Of a stretch of 28,534 nt of DNA, positions 21,401 to 26,810 are shown piece by piece. Under the pieces are notes generated by a model. That model worked only from the letters and a program-made list of their open reading frames with translations, did no database searches and was not told where the DNA came from. The DNA is from a virus. The stretch's first letter is position 1; each line of letters begins with the position of its first letter. The position numbers and the translations under genes are program-made. The stretch spans positions 1 through 28,534 of the IMG/VR virus record IMGVR_UViG_3300010885_038240, one strand, 5' to 3'.

Positions 21401-24010
21401 AGTTTGCCAGGAGATTTTGTAATCAATGATAAAGATATTATTATATTACGTAAAAGCACAAGTGACGGGTCAATCAAATCTCAGGATACTGATTATGATA
21501 CTGCATTAAGTGGCGGCGAATTTACCGGAAATTACAGCACAGGTATTTTTACCTCGGCTATTGGAATATTACCGGACGATATTATTTTAGACGGTGATGA
21601 TTTAATTTCCCCAACAACTAGCCCTGCACCTGAAGAAGTGGTACCAGGCCAAGTAGTTGATACCGTTGCTATTAAAGTATATGATCAACCGCCTACTGGA
21701 TCTGCTAACATTAAAGTAGATAATTTTATTGCAGATGGAGAAACTACAACATTTAAATTATCAATTCAGCCAAACACTGTTGAAGCAGTAATGGTTCGTA
21801 GCGGAACTGATTTACAAACTAGCGGAACTGATTATAATATTGATTATAAAAATAAACAAGTTATTTTTGATGTTGCGCCAGCGGCCGGAACAATAATAAC
21901 AACTTATACTATTGGATTTAACGGCAGTAATATATTAGATATTGACTATTTTGTAGGTGACGGCGTAACACAAGAATTTATTACTAGAGCACCTTGGCTA
22001 GCGTCCATAACTTCATTAATTTATGTTGATGGAATTTCAGTTACACCCGATATATTTAAAACTGATAATACTTACAATAGTGTTAATCGTGTAGCTATGA
22101 GATTTGGCGTTGCTCCAGAGGCCGGAGCATTGTTAAGTTTTATCGTTGTTGCTAGCGACCAACAATCGTTTGCAGTGACAAAAACTGAACGAATAATTAC
22201 TGACGGATCTAATACGTATACTCTAGCATATAAAATTGGCAGCTCATTACCAAATGAATCAAACATGTTAGTCCGTGTTAATAATACGATTGTTTCAGGC
22301 CCAGTCAATAGTTACTTTACGATTTCAAATAATCGATTAAACTATACAATTGATCCGATTAAGGTAGTTCCGTATTCAACTCCAATTGGTAATATTTTTG
22401 TTTATGTTGGCGATATAAAATTAAATCTTGGATCAGATTATACAATTGAACTAGGCGGCATAACTGTTAAAATTAATAAATTAATTTATTCTCAGTATGC
22501 AAAACAAACACTAGTAGTAAGTGTTACTACTGATCAAGGTTACTCGTATAACCCAGTCACAAATCAAATTAGATTTGTTGAATCATATTCTAATCTAGAT
22601 GTTGTGGAAGTTATTAGTTCTTATAAACATGATATTTTAGATATTGAAAGGACAACATTGTCTGTATCTTCTAATATTTCATTAACTCCTGATTCTGTTG
22701 AGTATTATTCTTATAAAGGCATTACTAATGGAACAATAACATTAGATCGTGCTGTTATTAGTGATAGTTATGTATGGGTTATTCAAAATGAAACTATACT
22801 TGTTCCTAGCATAGATTACAAATTAAACGAAGGTCGCACAAGCATACAACTTACTATCGAACCTTCTATTGATGATAAAATTACATTAATGACATTTGGC
22901 AGCAACATACTAGTAGTTGGTATTTCTTATATGCAATTTAAAGATATGTTAAATCGTGTACATTATAAACGATTAAGCCTAAATAAACAAACGGTATTGA
23001 CAACAGATTTAAATTTTGATGATAGGACTATCGAAGTTGAAAATGCAGATACCTTTGACAAACCAAACCCGCTTAAGAATAAACCGGGAATTATTGAAAT
23101 TCGCGGTGAGCGTATTGAGTTTTACGGATTAGATGGTAATGTGTTAAGTAAATTACGTCGTGGAACTTTAGGAACAGGTACTCCTATTGTGCATAAAGTT
23201 GGGACATATGTACAGGAGTTAGGTCCAACAGAGTCTATACCTTATGTTGATTCATCAATAGTTGAACAAGTAATATCTGACGGAGACAGTATTATTATTC
23301 CGTTAAACTTTACACCTGCCACTTCAGGAGTCGATCGGTGGTTTACCAATTTTGGATTTACTCTACTGGGCAACTATAGTATTTCTGGAAGTTATACCAC
23401 AAATGATGTTGTAATATATAACAATTTATACTATGTGAATATAAAATCTTATGTATTCGATACTACTATAACAATACTTCCAACAAATACAATTTATTGG
23501 AAAATATACGATACTACTATTCCTGTGGGATACGGCCAGTGCGATGAAATTGAAGTATTTGTTGGCGGATACGACACTAGTATAAATTGGTTACCAAATG
23601 TAACATATCTTCCTGGTATAATAGTAACACTAGGTAGTTATACATACAAGTGTCTGACTGAACACACTAGTACAAGTAATTTTAAAAATGATATTACTAA
23701 CTGGACGTTCTTCATCGGAAATATCAGATTAAAGAAATCGCCGTACAAGATGCATAACGAAAATCAAGCACCAAATAGCCCGCTTGGCGATATCAAATTA
23801 GATGCGGAATTTTCAGTGGATGGAACATCTTCTGCTATTAGATTGACACACAAGCTATCGTTTGGAACTCGAATTACAATCATCAAACGAAACGGTACTG
23901 ATTGGGATAGTAAAACTAATATCCAATACGATAACAGTAAGATTGCTGAGTTTTTAAAGGCAACACCAGGTATTTGGTACGCTGAAAATGCTATTCCTAC
24001 TGTGCAATAA
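9404..24010 (+). CDS. Giant mosaic virion protein in the gene 7 position
   Basis: A 4868-residue uninterrupted frame. The N-terminus (LPNFYRTDANKRFLQATIDQ, WDPHIDWDKFVNFQNYYW) is the pattern of very large structural proteins of T4-like aquatic phages. Visible parts, by residue: cupredoxin-like domain 177-266; fibre-type VYVNG repeats near 691-736 and 936-1003; a W/Y-rich segment near 1110-1180; chitin-binding-like modules at about 1443-1486, 1575-1617, 1754-1795, 2252-2294, 4656-4703 and 4726-4772; a helical gp7-like segment 1824-1885 (LIGYQKRQYLENIIQNDVSE, MIIEKGTQNSLNKLF); a probable propeller 2157-2722; GSGY-type modules 3113-3174 and 3478-3538; FTSGQTV modules 2388-2454 and 3810-3865; a run of VxVNGxxLxxxxDY repeats about 3937-4500; and RGERIEFYG...LRRGTLGTG near 4565-4590. 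The location after gp25-gp6 suggests a gp7-type wedge role. GGAG at 9394-9397 supports the start. Confidence 0.75.
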   Translation: MADNINPAGSKKGLGVNFLPNFYRTDANKRFLQATIDQLVQPGTVKKVNGYVGRQYAKATTGTDIFLEAADKTRQNYQLEPSFTVSDTLGNNTFFKDYIDYINQLGVFGANTSNHARLNKQEFYSWDPHIDWDKFVNFQNYYWLSYGPETIKIYGQPINVNSTYSVKFQSEGAANRYVFTPDGLTTNPVVKLYRGQTYRFEIDSIGNPFSIKTARTTSASDIYSSGVTNNSIETGTVIFKIPPNSPNVLYYQSETDLNLGGVFQIYDIDENSFIDVKTDIIGKKFYTLSNGTKLSNGMKLSFGGNVNPAEYARGEYYVEGVGTSIHLINKSILEVSSVYSQSEVLKFDASPFDSDGFGDSTGFAKTLDYIVINRASLDHNPWSRYNRWFHKDVIETSAKYNNATVNLDQTLRAVRPIIEFEANLKLFNFGTNAVADIDLVDSFTTDAFSIIEGKLGYNVDGTTLTEGQQILFLADTDRLVKNNLYRVEFIDVVHTVTAGVSSRQLRLVKVAEPVLNDVVLVKQGIANQGLMYWYNGTTWLPAQQKTDVNQAPLFDIVDNLNQSFGDKTVYDGTTFLGTRLFSYKIGTGPSDTNLGFALSYKNIANIGDIVFNFNLATDTFQYKDLITIINKPVKTGYLVKTGYNGKLYFENGWQLVTTPTTQAAIRIYKNSNKTNNFDIDIFDNVLDLKDLIVRVYINGKRLARDHWTLITKSDYKNIVLKTDMLLTDVLTIRAFAAQPINSNGFYEIPVNLKNNPLNSDIVDFTLGEVIDHVDSIIDNIYMEDADSIEELEYDLDSDTTFIGVFPGASNLRDLGNVTQYGTKFVQHSGPASLSLYHITSSTNNIVRAIEQARDNYNQFKRNFISAATSLAANTTPIEQVNLILQEINKDKPNNFPYYFSDMVPYRASAKNDITVIDGRVKFYPLTNVFNLDELSNKAVSVYLNGVQLVHAKDYTFDSQGFVNISATLAENDIVSIYEYDSTDGSFIPETPTKLGMWPKYEPKMYLDTSLRTPRMIIQGHDGSQILAYNDYRDDIILELEKRIFNNIKISYDTTIFDIADTIPSYNRTTDYSLTEFNEVLTPSFYKWSSSIDKDFTKILGYNKDDSFTFNYTGHNAPDGRQNPGYWKGIYHWILDTERPQLCPWEMLGFTIEPLWWQQLYGPAPYTRDNRVMWQDIADGAVREPGVPVTYLKKYAKPFLMKHIPVDEFGNLISPLESGLSSSPLTSTPMDGFVFGDIGPVESTWRRSSYYAFSVILTSILLTPSKTFGILLDRAKIVRNLAGQLVYKDTGLRVTPSDIVLPNIYSSTTRIQTSGILNYIVNYILSDTLKSYTDYQYDLSNIKTQLSYRVGGFTSKEKFNLLLDSKSPLSSGNVFVPPENYTTILNTSSPIRKITYSGVIITKISSTEYEIKGYSKTQPYFKAYNFLQSGLTINVGGISENFTNWESNQNYVAGKVVKFSNKFYRTTVSHLSTNAFNANNFKSLSSLPIKGGRNAILRKTWDRESTITIPYGTRFRSTQDVVDFLTGYGEWLKDQGFIFDDFNTTLNAVTNWETSAKEFLFWTTQNWATGQEHWVDWSPLDSIEYGNIVRYNGDYYQALRKIEADTTFNEDLFIKLESLSSIGSPVISLSPAAEKIIFNANLCVIDDIRNPLNGYEIFKADGTPLEAILINSYREDNAVSYSSRTSDGIYGANFYLIQHEHVVLLDNSTMFNDTIYSPSTGYKQDRIKVAGYVSNEWYGGLDIPGFILDVANVQNWLPWQDYDLGDIVKYKQFFYTASKFLVGAQVFVDEDWIKLDKKPVTQLLPNWTYKAAQFEDFYSLDSDNFDAGQQKMAQHLIGYQKRQYLENIIQNDVSEFKFYQGMIIEKGTQNSLNKLFDVLSAEGEDSLTFYEEWAIRAGQYGASSAFDNVEFILDESLVKNNPQGYELSDTTNIFSDFIIRQNANQVYLKSLGYNNNPWPEVSNFQPFLRSAGYVRSSEVFLSLKNLSDITSYDITTFTNKCYIWVTFEKNDWNVYQFTNSNINVSDLQYEADYATLTVTTTEFLTLTAGEYIGISQVPFLNGFYKIKSVSQNKFIISTIISGWSQQLVPALLLKINVNVLVSRRLSSIDDIDQSITSNLELGEQIWTDNTGSDKWASWEYAPVYETTELTNSSPANLLNYGRYITANQQGTLIAVSTSLGELQTWDKAGYKSPWLQRQNIQRPYISSAPGTGTMAGPAGNLPKNIATVTAISPDGKWLATGSKLASNVYTRIKISGPYVIGDIAYNSGDTYYYLALADTSTTTFSNGNIWKKLLYVPVTLIPGIDSGLIEQGVITLYKKDSNNVFTIVDSIVSPTPTAYEHFGSNLVFGDNVLYVTASGYNNNAGKIYKLQYTTTVYKTAYYNPVGSSSTTLSLSKDVGSLINPTVGILPGMTISGDGFTSGQTVLEVLGNGTSLTISAVANSTPSRKLSFSFTGWGYDKDVTYEGSVTNANLGSSLAISSDNNTLVISSNNSITAGKVLIVTNPGPDDTQQILQGTTTSFGETISLSPDASYLAIGDRMSTSRKQFQGSVTVYEKTSLGYISYQELVNHKAEESGYFGSRVAFMNGSNTLVVYSSYEDTIIKTSLDQYSTTLSTFSYVGTDDTVLTSTYVTDSSSNRNEKATTFDNDSTRFTSTNVDSGRIDIYDKYASKWVYSETLNNTLTIRDGYGIGFAVGNDRVVVGAPYALDHNLISGKVFDYLKPPSTNSWAIKYQEVSKPDVNKIRKAFLYNRVTGKLITYLDVIDVAQGRPAGPAAEEIKYQSYYDPAIYSVGTGNVNVDADSPWNKAQVGRLWWDLRTAKFINSYDSDVMYRTNTWNTLATGASIDIYEWVETTLLPDAWNKLADTEAGIAAGISGTSLYGNSVYALRQRYDSISQSFKNTYYYWIKNKKTIPNVSGRYLSAQSVASLIENPRGQGYAYLALTGTNSFSLVNLKQSLKDTEIVLSVEYWTIDKTDINVHSQWKIINNDANTVLPASVELKWFDSLCGKDLAGREVPDMSLPLKLRYGIENRPRQSMFINRFEALKQFIEQVNLVLKHEQIVTTRDLSKLKLYDTAPSLVTGLYDSTQNTDAEIRFVNVGAYKRPVFGKPIIVDGRITGLDIQFAGRGYVQAPYINIIGSGTGAKVRAIINAVGQITGVKVLSPGEGYDSNTIVSVRDYAVLIYSDSQAQGSWALYSYEPTEKVWSRLQSQTYDTQKYWSYIDWFATGYNQFTVADQGVDTLSELSSITVEIGQSVKVRNPSSGNWLLVEKYANNDLFDYTRSYNVIGIGNGTIQFNSSIYESISTDEGYDGSTYDGSVFDNAPTTELRIILTALKDNILIDELRVKYLDLFFTSVRYALGEQVYIDWIFKSSFIKARHNVGLLDQPVTYKNDNLANYQEYIAEVKPYKTKIREYVSSYQNTELGSTLISDFDLPPRYRNNKIITMDAYVNHGSLVTLDSAFNFYPWKNWVNNLGFVITELKIIDGGSGYITEPVIRIVSDSGSGATARAFFSNGIINRIVLLTPGSGYLSAPTIIIDGGTLPTGIAAQVISIIGKGLPRSNLIQIKFDRITQSYYVTHLEETETFSPNGARLQFPLTWAPDNTIGSSNVTVSGVAALRDSYKLSVVSTKVGNSTQYTGLITFNSAPTGNISVTYKKNIALLNAADRINYFYNPQEGDIGNDLSQLMTGIDYGGVVVTGLGFDISTGWGVLPYFTDKWDSVDTAFDDYIVTVSANTHTFPSNPADSLPTTWTVGSEINIYYTQYDIETHEAVANQLLYSYNIYKNIQTISVVYPTITGGVDSNYDSSTNYASTTLKVTSTAGIEAGMIIIGTGFTSGQTVISNNVTTLTISAPADSEPNGTLHFTHSIRGGNVVQLSSTVGILIGDTIKTSSISAFGYGTTVLAFTENYTGVVLNQIIYETLLPGTSLEFSRDLIIPTKVNIYTNGIITLTEPAVVGSIIKITGNFDPVRLDDPYYDTPQQTITTAVMTTPIYTGNITQTVSLPGDFVINDKDIIILRKSTSDGSIKSQDTDYDTALSGGEFTGNYSTGIFTSAIGILPDDIILDGDDLISPTTSPAPEEVVPGQVVDTVAIKVYDQPPTGSANIKVDNFIADGETTTFKLSIQPNTVEAVMVRSGTDLQTSGTDYNIDYKNKQVIFDVAPAAGTIITTYTIGFNGSNILDIDYFVGDGVTQEFITRAPWLASITSLIYVDGISVTPDIFKTDNTYNSVNRVAMRFGVAPEAGALLSFIVVASDQQSFAVTKTERIITDGSNTYTLAYKIGSSLPNESNMLVRVNNTIVSGPVNSYFTISNNRLNYTIDPIKVVPYSTPIGNIFVYVGDIKLNLGSDYTIELGGITVKINKLIYSQYAKQTLVVSVTTDQGYSYNPVTNQIRFVESYSNLDVVEVISSYKHDILDIERTTLSVSSNISLTPDSVEYYSYKGITNGTITLDRAVISDSYVWVIQNETILVPSIDYKLNEGRTSIQLTIEPSIDDKITLMTFGSNILVVGISYMQFKDMLNRVHYKRLSLNKQTVLTTDLNFDDRTIEVENADTFDKPNPLKNKPGIIEIRGERIEFYGLDGNVLSKLRRGTLGTGTPIVHKVGTYVQELGPTESIPYVDSSIVEQVISDGDSIIIPLNFTPATSGVDRWFTNFGFTLLGNYSISGSYTTNDVVIYNNLYYVNIKSYVFDTTITILPTNTIYWKIYDTTIPVGYGQCDEIEVFVGGYDTSINWLPNVTYLPGIIVTLGSYTYKCLTEHTSTSNFKNDITNWTFFIGNIRLKKSPYKMHNENQAPNSPLGDIKLDAEFSVDGTSSAIRLTHKLSFGTRITIIKRNGTDWDSKTNIQYDNSKIAEFLKATPGIWYAENAIPTVQ
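9932..10201 (+). other. Cupredoxin-like domain inside the giant protein
   Basis: Residues 177-266 read YVFTPDGL, VKLYRGQTYRFEID, GNPFSIKTA, GVTNNSIETGTVIFKIPP and VLYYQS...LNLGGVFQI. This is the layout of the cupredoxin-like domain common in aquatic phage structural proteins, which usually reads GHPF, YYxC, H and MGG. Here the four usual ligand residues appear as Asn, Ser, non-His and Leu, so metal binding is unlikely. Confidence 0.6.
15871..17567 (+). other. Probable seven-bladed propeller with inserted modules
   Basis: Residues about 2157-2722 contain seven successive strand patterns of the FG-GAP/WD type: YITANQQGTLIAVSTS, VTAISPDGKWLATGSK, FGSNLVFGDNVLYVTASG, LGSSLAISSDNNTLVISS, FGETISLSPDASYLAIGD, FGSRVAFMNGSNTLVVYS and YGIGFAVGNDRVVVGAPY, most closed by a GxVxxY-type strand (GVITLYKK, GSVTVYEK, GRIDIYDK). 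A chitin-binding-like module is inserted in blade 2 and an FTSGQTV module in blade 3. The blade count is my reading of the pattern, not a structure prediction. Confidence 0.6.
16565..16765 (+). repeat. FTSGQTV module, copy A
   Basis: Encodes STTLSLSKD...VGILPGMTISGDGFTSGQTV...TSLTISAVANSTPSRKLSFSFTG. This is the 'threshold' type module (GMxIxGxGFxSGQTVxxVxxxTxLTxS) frequent in phage adhesins. It lies within a propeller blade. A second copy is at 20831-20998. Confidence 0.8.
18740..18925 (+). repeat. GSGY-type module, copy A
   Basis: Encodes GRITGLDIQFAGRGYVQAPY, INIIGSGTGAKVRAIINA and VGQITGVKVLSPGEGYDSNT. Its half-repeats have the form GxIxxIxxxxxGxGYxxxPxIxIxGxGxGAxAxA. The related copy B is at 19835-20017. 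Confidence 0.75.
19835..20017 (+). repeat. GSGY-type module, copy B
   Basis: Encodes ELKIIDGGSGYITEPVIRIV, SDSGSGATARAFFSNG and IINRIVLLTPGSGYLSAPT. Same half-repeat pattern as copy A (18740-18925). The two copies are separated by about 300 residues. Confidence 0.75.
20831..20998 (+). repeat. FTSGQTV module, copy B
   Basis: Encodes STTLKVTSTAGIEAGMIIIG, TGFTSGQTVISNNVTTLTIS and APADSEPNGTLHFTHS, homologous to copy A (16565-16765). It is followed directly by a more diverged third-like stretch (VVQLSSTVGILIGDTIKTSS). Confidence 0.8.
21799..21833 (+). repeat. In-frame 21-base tandem duplication
   Basis: TAGCGGAACTGATT occurs at 21799-21812 and 21820-21833, a 21-base period that yields SGTDLQTSGTDYN in one of the fibre-type repeats of the giant protein. 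Confidence 0.8.
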
Positions 24011-24038
24011 ACTAGCACATTATATAAACGAATAAATA
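24011..24038 (+). promoter_or_regulatory. T4-type late promoter P3 with upstream element
   Basis: AATAAATA at 24031-24038 is the late box, 21 bases before the ATG at 24059. ACTAGCACATTAT at 24011-24023 aligns with the ACTACGYACTTATT element of P1 and P2 with one base deleted and one substitution. The offset is accordingly 20 rather than 21. As in P2, it starts right after a TAA stop, here that of the giant gene. Confidence 0.72.
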
Positions 24039-24058
24039 TACGATAAAGAGAGATCATT

Positions 24059-24673
24059 ATGCAGAGTCAAGAAACAACTGGAATCCACATAGAAGGGCAC
24101 ATTAAAATTTATAACCCTGAATCTGGGGAAATCTTTATTAATAAACGCAATGCCATCCACTATGAAAACATCAGTATTGCCCTTGCCAATAGCCTAGCTG
24201 ACAGTGGTAACGGATTTGTTTATGAAATGGCATTTGGAAATGGCGGAACTGCAATAGATCCTACTGGAATTATTACGTATTTGACTCCAAATAGTTCGGG
24301 GTCAAATGCAAGTTTATATAATCAAACATATTCCAAGGTTGTTAATCAAAATTCAAGCAATAACTTAGACCCTAGTAGAAATTATATTGAAGTAAGACAT
24401 GTAACTGGCACTAATTATAGTGATTTATTTGTTACTTGTTTGCTAGATTATGGTGATGGCAACAATTCAGGACAACTAGCATTTGATAATGCAACTACTA
24501 CCAACGGTACTTTTGTATTTGATGAATTGGGATTAAAAAGTTTTAGTAGTACTGGCAATAGTTTGTTACTGACACATGTAGTATTCCATCCTGTACAAAA
24601 AAGTTTAAACAGGCTCATTCAAATTGACTACACTGTACGTATTCAGAGCTTAACTGGCTTAGTCGGAGTTTAA
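24059..24673 (+). CDS. Small structural protein of unknown function (204 aa)
   Basis: Not assigned to a named family. The N-terminal half (IHIEGHIKIYNPESGEIFIN, KRNAIHYENISIALANSLAD, FVYEMAFGNGGTAIDPTG, LYNQTYSKVV) is strand-rich with a conserved-looking NAIHxxNxSxALA and FGNGGT pattern that I associate with small virion proteins of large aquatic myoviruses. The C-terminal half (FDELGLKSF, LLTHVVFHPVQKSLNRLIQI, DYTVRIQSL) looks like a beta-sandwich end. No signal peptide, membrane segment or enzyme motif is visible. It lies between the giant wedge-type gene and the fibre genes, so a baseplate or fibre-attachment role (the slot of T4 genes 8-11) is plausible. Promoter P3 and the AG-rich GAGAG at 24048-24052 support the start; the next gene begins four bases after its stop. 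Confidence 0.7.
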   Translation: MQSQETTGIHIEGHIKIYNPESGEIFINKRNAIHYENISIALANSLADSGNGFVYEMAFGNGGTAIDPTGIITYLTPNSSGSNASLYNQTYSKVVNQNSSNNLDPSRNYIEVRHVTGTNYSDLFVTCLLDYGDGNNSGQLAFDNATTTNGTFVFDELGLKSFSSTGNSLLLTHVVFHPVQKSLNRLIQIDYTVRIQSLTGLVGV

Positions 24674-24677
24674 TTAA

Positions 24678-26810
24678 ATGACTTATCAAGTTACCTTTAC
24701 TGATGCAACTAATCCTGCTAAACCAAGTATTTCGGTTGAAGATCAAGCACTTAATGCCCAAACAAGTTTAACTTTTGTAGGTAAAAATTATGCTGGTTAT
24801 GCTCCTGAAATTGCAAAAAGTTTTCTACACCTATTAGAAAATTTTGCAAATAACACAGCTCCAAGCAACCCTGTTGAAGGCCAATTATGGTATGACAATA
24901 GCACCGGTGTAAGTTTATTAAAAGTATTCGACGGAACAATTTGGACGGCAGCTGGATCAATTAAAAAAGCAGGAACAGTTCCTGCCGCCGCAAACAGTAA
25001 CCCCGGCGATTTATGGGTTGATACTACAACTGCACAGCTATATGTTTTCTCGGGTAGTAACTGGCTATTAGTGGGTCCTCAATTTAGCTCAGGTAAACTA
25101 ACAGGCCCGGTGATTAATACTATTGTTGATACGGATAATGTATCTCATAGTGTTCTTAGTTTGTATGCAAATGATTATCAGCTAGCAATTATCAGCAAAG
25201 AAACATTTACTCCAAAGTCAACTGTTACTGGTTTTTCAACAATTAATCAGGGATTTAATCTTAGTTCAACTGATTCAACAAATGCCAATTCGTTATCTAG
25301 AATTTGGGGAACAGCTGAGAAGGCAGATGCTTTATTAGTGGGAACTACCATAGTACCTGCCGCAAACTTTCTAAGAACAGATGTGTCGAGCGTTACTAAT
25401 TACCCAATAAGCATACGTGCTGACGGCGGTATCACTGTCGGCAGTAATTTAAATTTTAATATTGGTACAGGGTCAGATGGCACGAGCACCGTATTATATT
25501 CTAAAGCCAGTGGAAATAGTGTTAGTTTTAGATTAAACAACGACAATACTCCTGTTACAGTATTGCATCTCGCTGCAAATTCTCGTGTGGGTATTGGTAC
25601 AAATAATACAACTCCTGCTTCAACTTTAGATGTGTCTGGACTCATTACTAGTAGCGGAGGTTTAAATGTTACTTCAATAGTAGATTCGACTTCATCAACT
25701 ACTGGTAGTATTGTTACTGCCGGCGGCCTTGCCGTAGGTAAAAAGACTACATTGGGAGACGATACTACAATAAATGGTCAGTTATATTTAAATTGGTTAG
25801 ACGGCGACACTGGTTTACCGTTGCCAGGCCCTGCATTGTTACCAAGTACTACAAATATTTACGACATTGGTTCTACAAATTTATCTTTTAGAAATATTTA
25901 CGCACAAGCATTTGTTGGAAACTTTACCGGAACGTTTACCGGAACATTGGAAGGTAGCATTAGTGGTTCGGCGGCCCGTTTAGCCAGCCCAACTGTATTC
26001 AGTCTGACAGGAGACGTTATTAGCGATCCTGTTAGTTTTACCGGACAAACCACTTACGGGACCGCAATTTTTAATACTACGCTTAGTCAAAATTTTATTA
26101 GTAATAAAATTCCTACTACCGATTCGCTGGCCACGGATCAAATGTTAGTTTATCGTGTAGGTAATTCTAATCTATCTCGAATGTCAAAGGATGTGTTTCT
26201 TAAACATGTGGCAACTGTGCCTGTTGGAGCAATATTTCCGTTTGCAGGCAACGTAGTGCCGACTGGTTATTTGCTATGTGACGGTAGCGAAGTACGAACT
26301 GCCGATTACCCAGTGTTGTATAGTATTATTGGATATACATACAAAGCAGCCATATCTTTACAAGGGTATGAAACATTTGCGTTGCCAGATTTTAGAGGAA
26401 GATTTCCACTAGGTCGCGATAATATGAATAACGGTGGTGTTGTATCAAGCAGAAATGATACTGGAATACTAATAAGCGGTCAACCAGAAACAGCTGCCAA
26501 CAGAGTTACTGATGTTACTGCGGATTTGATAGGAACAGGCTCAGGTAGTCAAACTATTTCATTAACTACTTCAAACTTGCCAGATCACAAACATAATTTA
26601 AGTAGTGCAACTGCTCAATATTATGCGGCTGGCTTGCCAGGCGGAGTAAGTGATACCAGTGCTGTTCCTGGTTTAGGATTGCCAAATTTAAGTACTGGAT
26701 CTGGATTACCTAACAGCGGAGGAGTTATTGCCGGGCAATTAGGAACTGCGGTTAATGTTATGAATCCTTACACAACTATAAATTATATAATCTTTACTGG
26801 TGTCCTATAA
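24678..26810 (+). CDS. Tail fibre / collar-domain adhesin, gp12-type tip
   Basis: A 710-residue fibre protein. Residues 1-225 form an N-terminal module (SLTFVGKNYAGYAPEIAKSF, LLENFANN, GQLWYDN, GDLWVDTT, SKETFTPKSTVTGF) shared with the next gene, probably the attachment part. The middle (about 260-500) is shaft-like (TPASTLDVSG, TTLGDDTTINGQLYLN, NIYDIGSTNLSFRNIYAQAF, with the small duplication GTFTGTLEG). A phage tail collar domain covers about 513-575 (PVGAIFPFAGNVVPTGYLLC, DGSEVRTADYPVLYSIIGY, FALPDFRGRFPLGRD). The tip follows, with LPDHKH (HxH at residues 637 and 639) and ends NPYTTINYIIFTG. In T4 gp12 an HxH in the trimer tip binds metal. GGAG at 24665-24668 precedes the ATG. The stop overlaps the next start by one base (TAATG). 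Confidence 0.85.
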   Translation: MTYQVTFTDATNPAKPSISVEDQALNAQTSLTFVGKNYAGYAPEIAKSFLHLLENFANNTAPSNPVEGQLWYDNSTGVSLLKVFDGTIWTAAGSIKKAGTVPAAANSNPGDLWVDTTTAQLYVFSGSNWLLVGPQFSSGKLTGPVINTIVDTDNVSHSVLSLYANDYQLAIISKETFTPKSTVTGFSTINQGFNLSSTDSTNANSLSRIWGTAEKADALLVGTTIVPAANFLRTDVSSVTNYPISIRADGGITVGSNLNFNIGTGSDGTSTVLYSKASGNSVSFRLNNDNTPVTVLHLAANSRVGIGTNNTTPASTLDVSGLITSSGGLNVTSIVDSTSSTTGSIVTAGGLAVGKKTTLGDDTTINGQLYLNWLDGDTGLPLPGPALLPSTTNIYDIGSTNLSFRNIYAQAFVGNFTGTFTGTLEGSISGSAARLASPTVFSLTGDVISDPVSFTGQTTYGTAIFNTTLSQNFISNKIPTTDSLATDQMLVYRVGNSNLSRMSKDVFLKHVATVPVGAIFPFAGNVVPTGYLLCDGSEVRTADYPVLYSIIGYTYKAAISLQGYETFALPDFRGRFPLGRDNMNNGGVVSSRNDTGILISGQPETAANRVTDVTADLIGTGSGSQTISLTTSNLPDHKHNLSSATAQYYAAGLPGGVSDTSAVPGLGLPNLSTGSGLPNSGGVIAGQLGTAVNVMNPYTTINYIIFTGVL

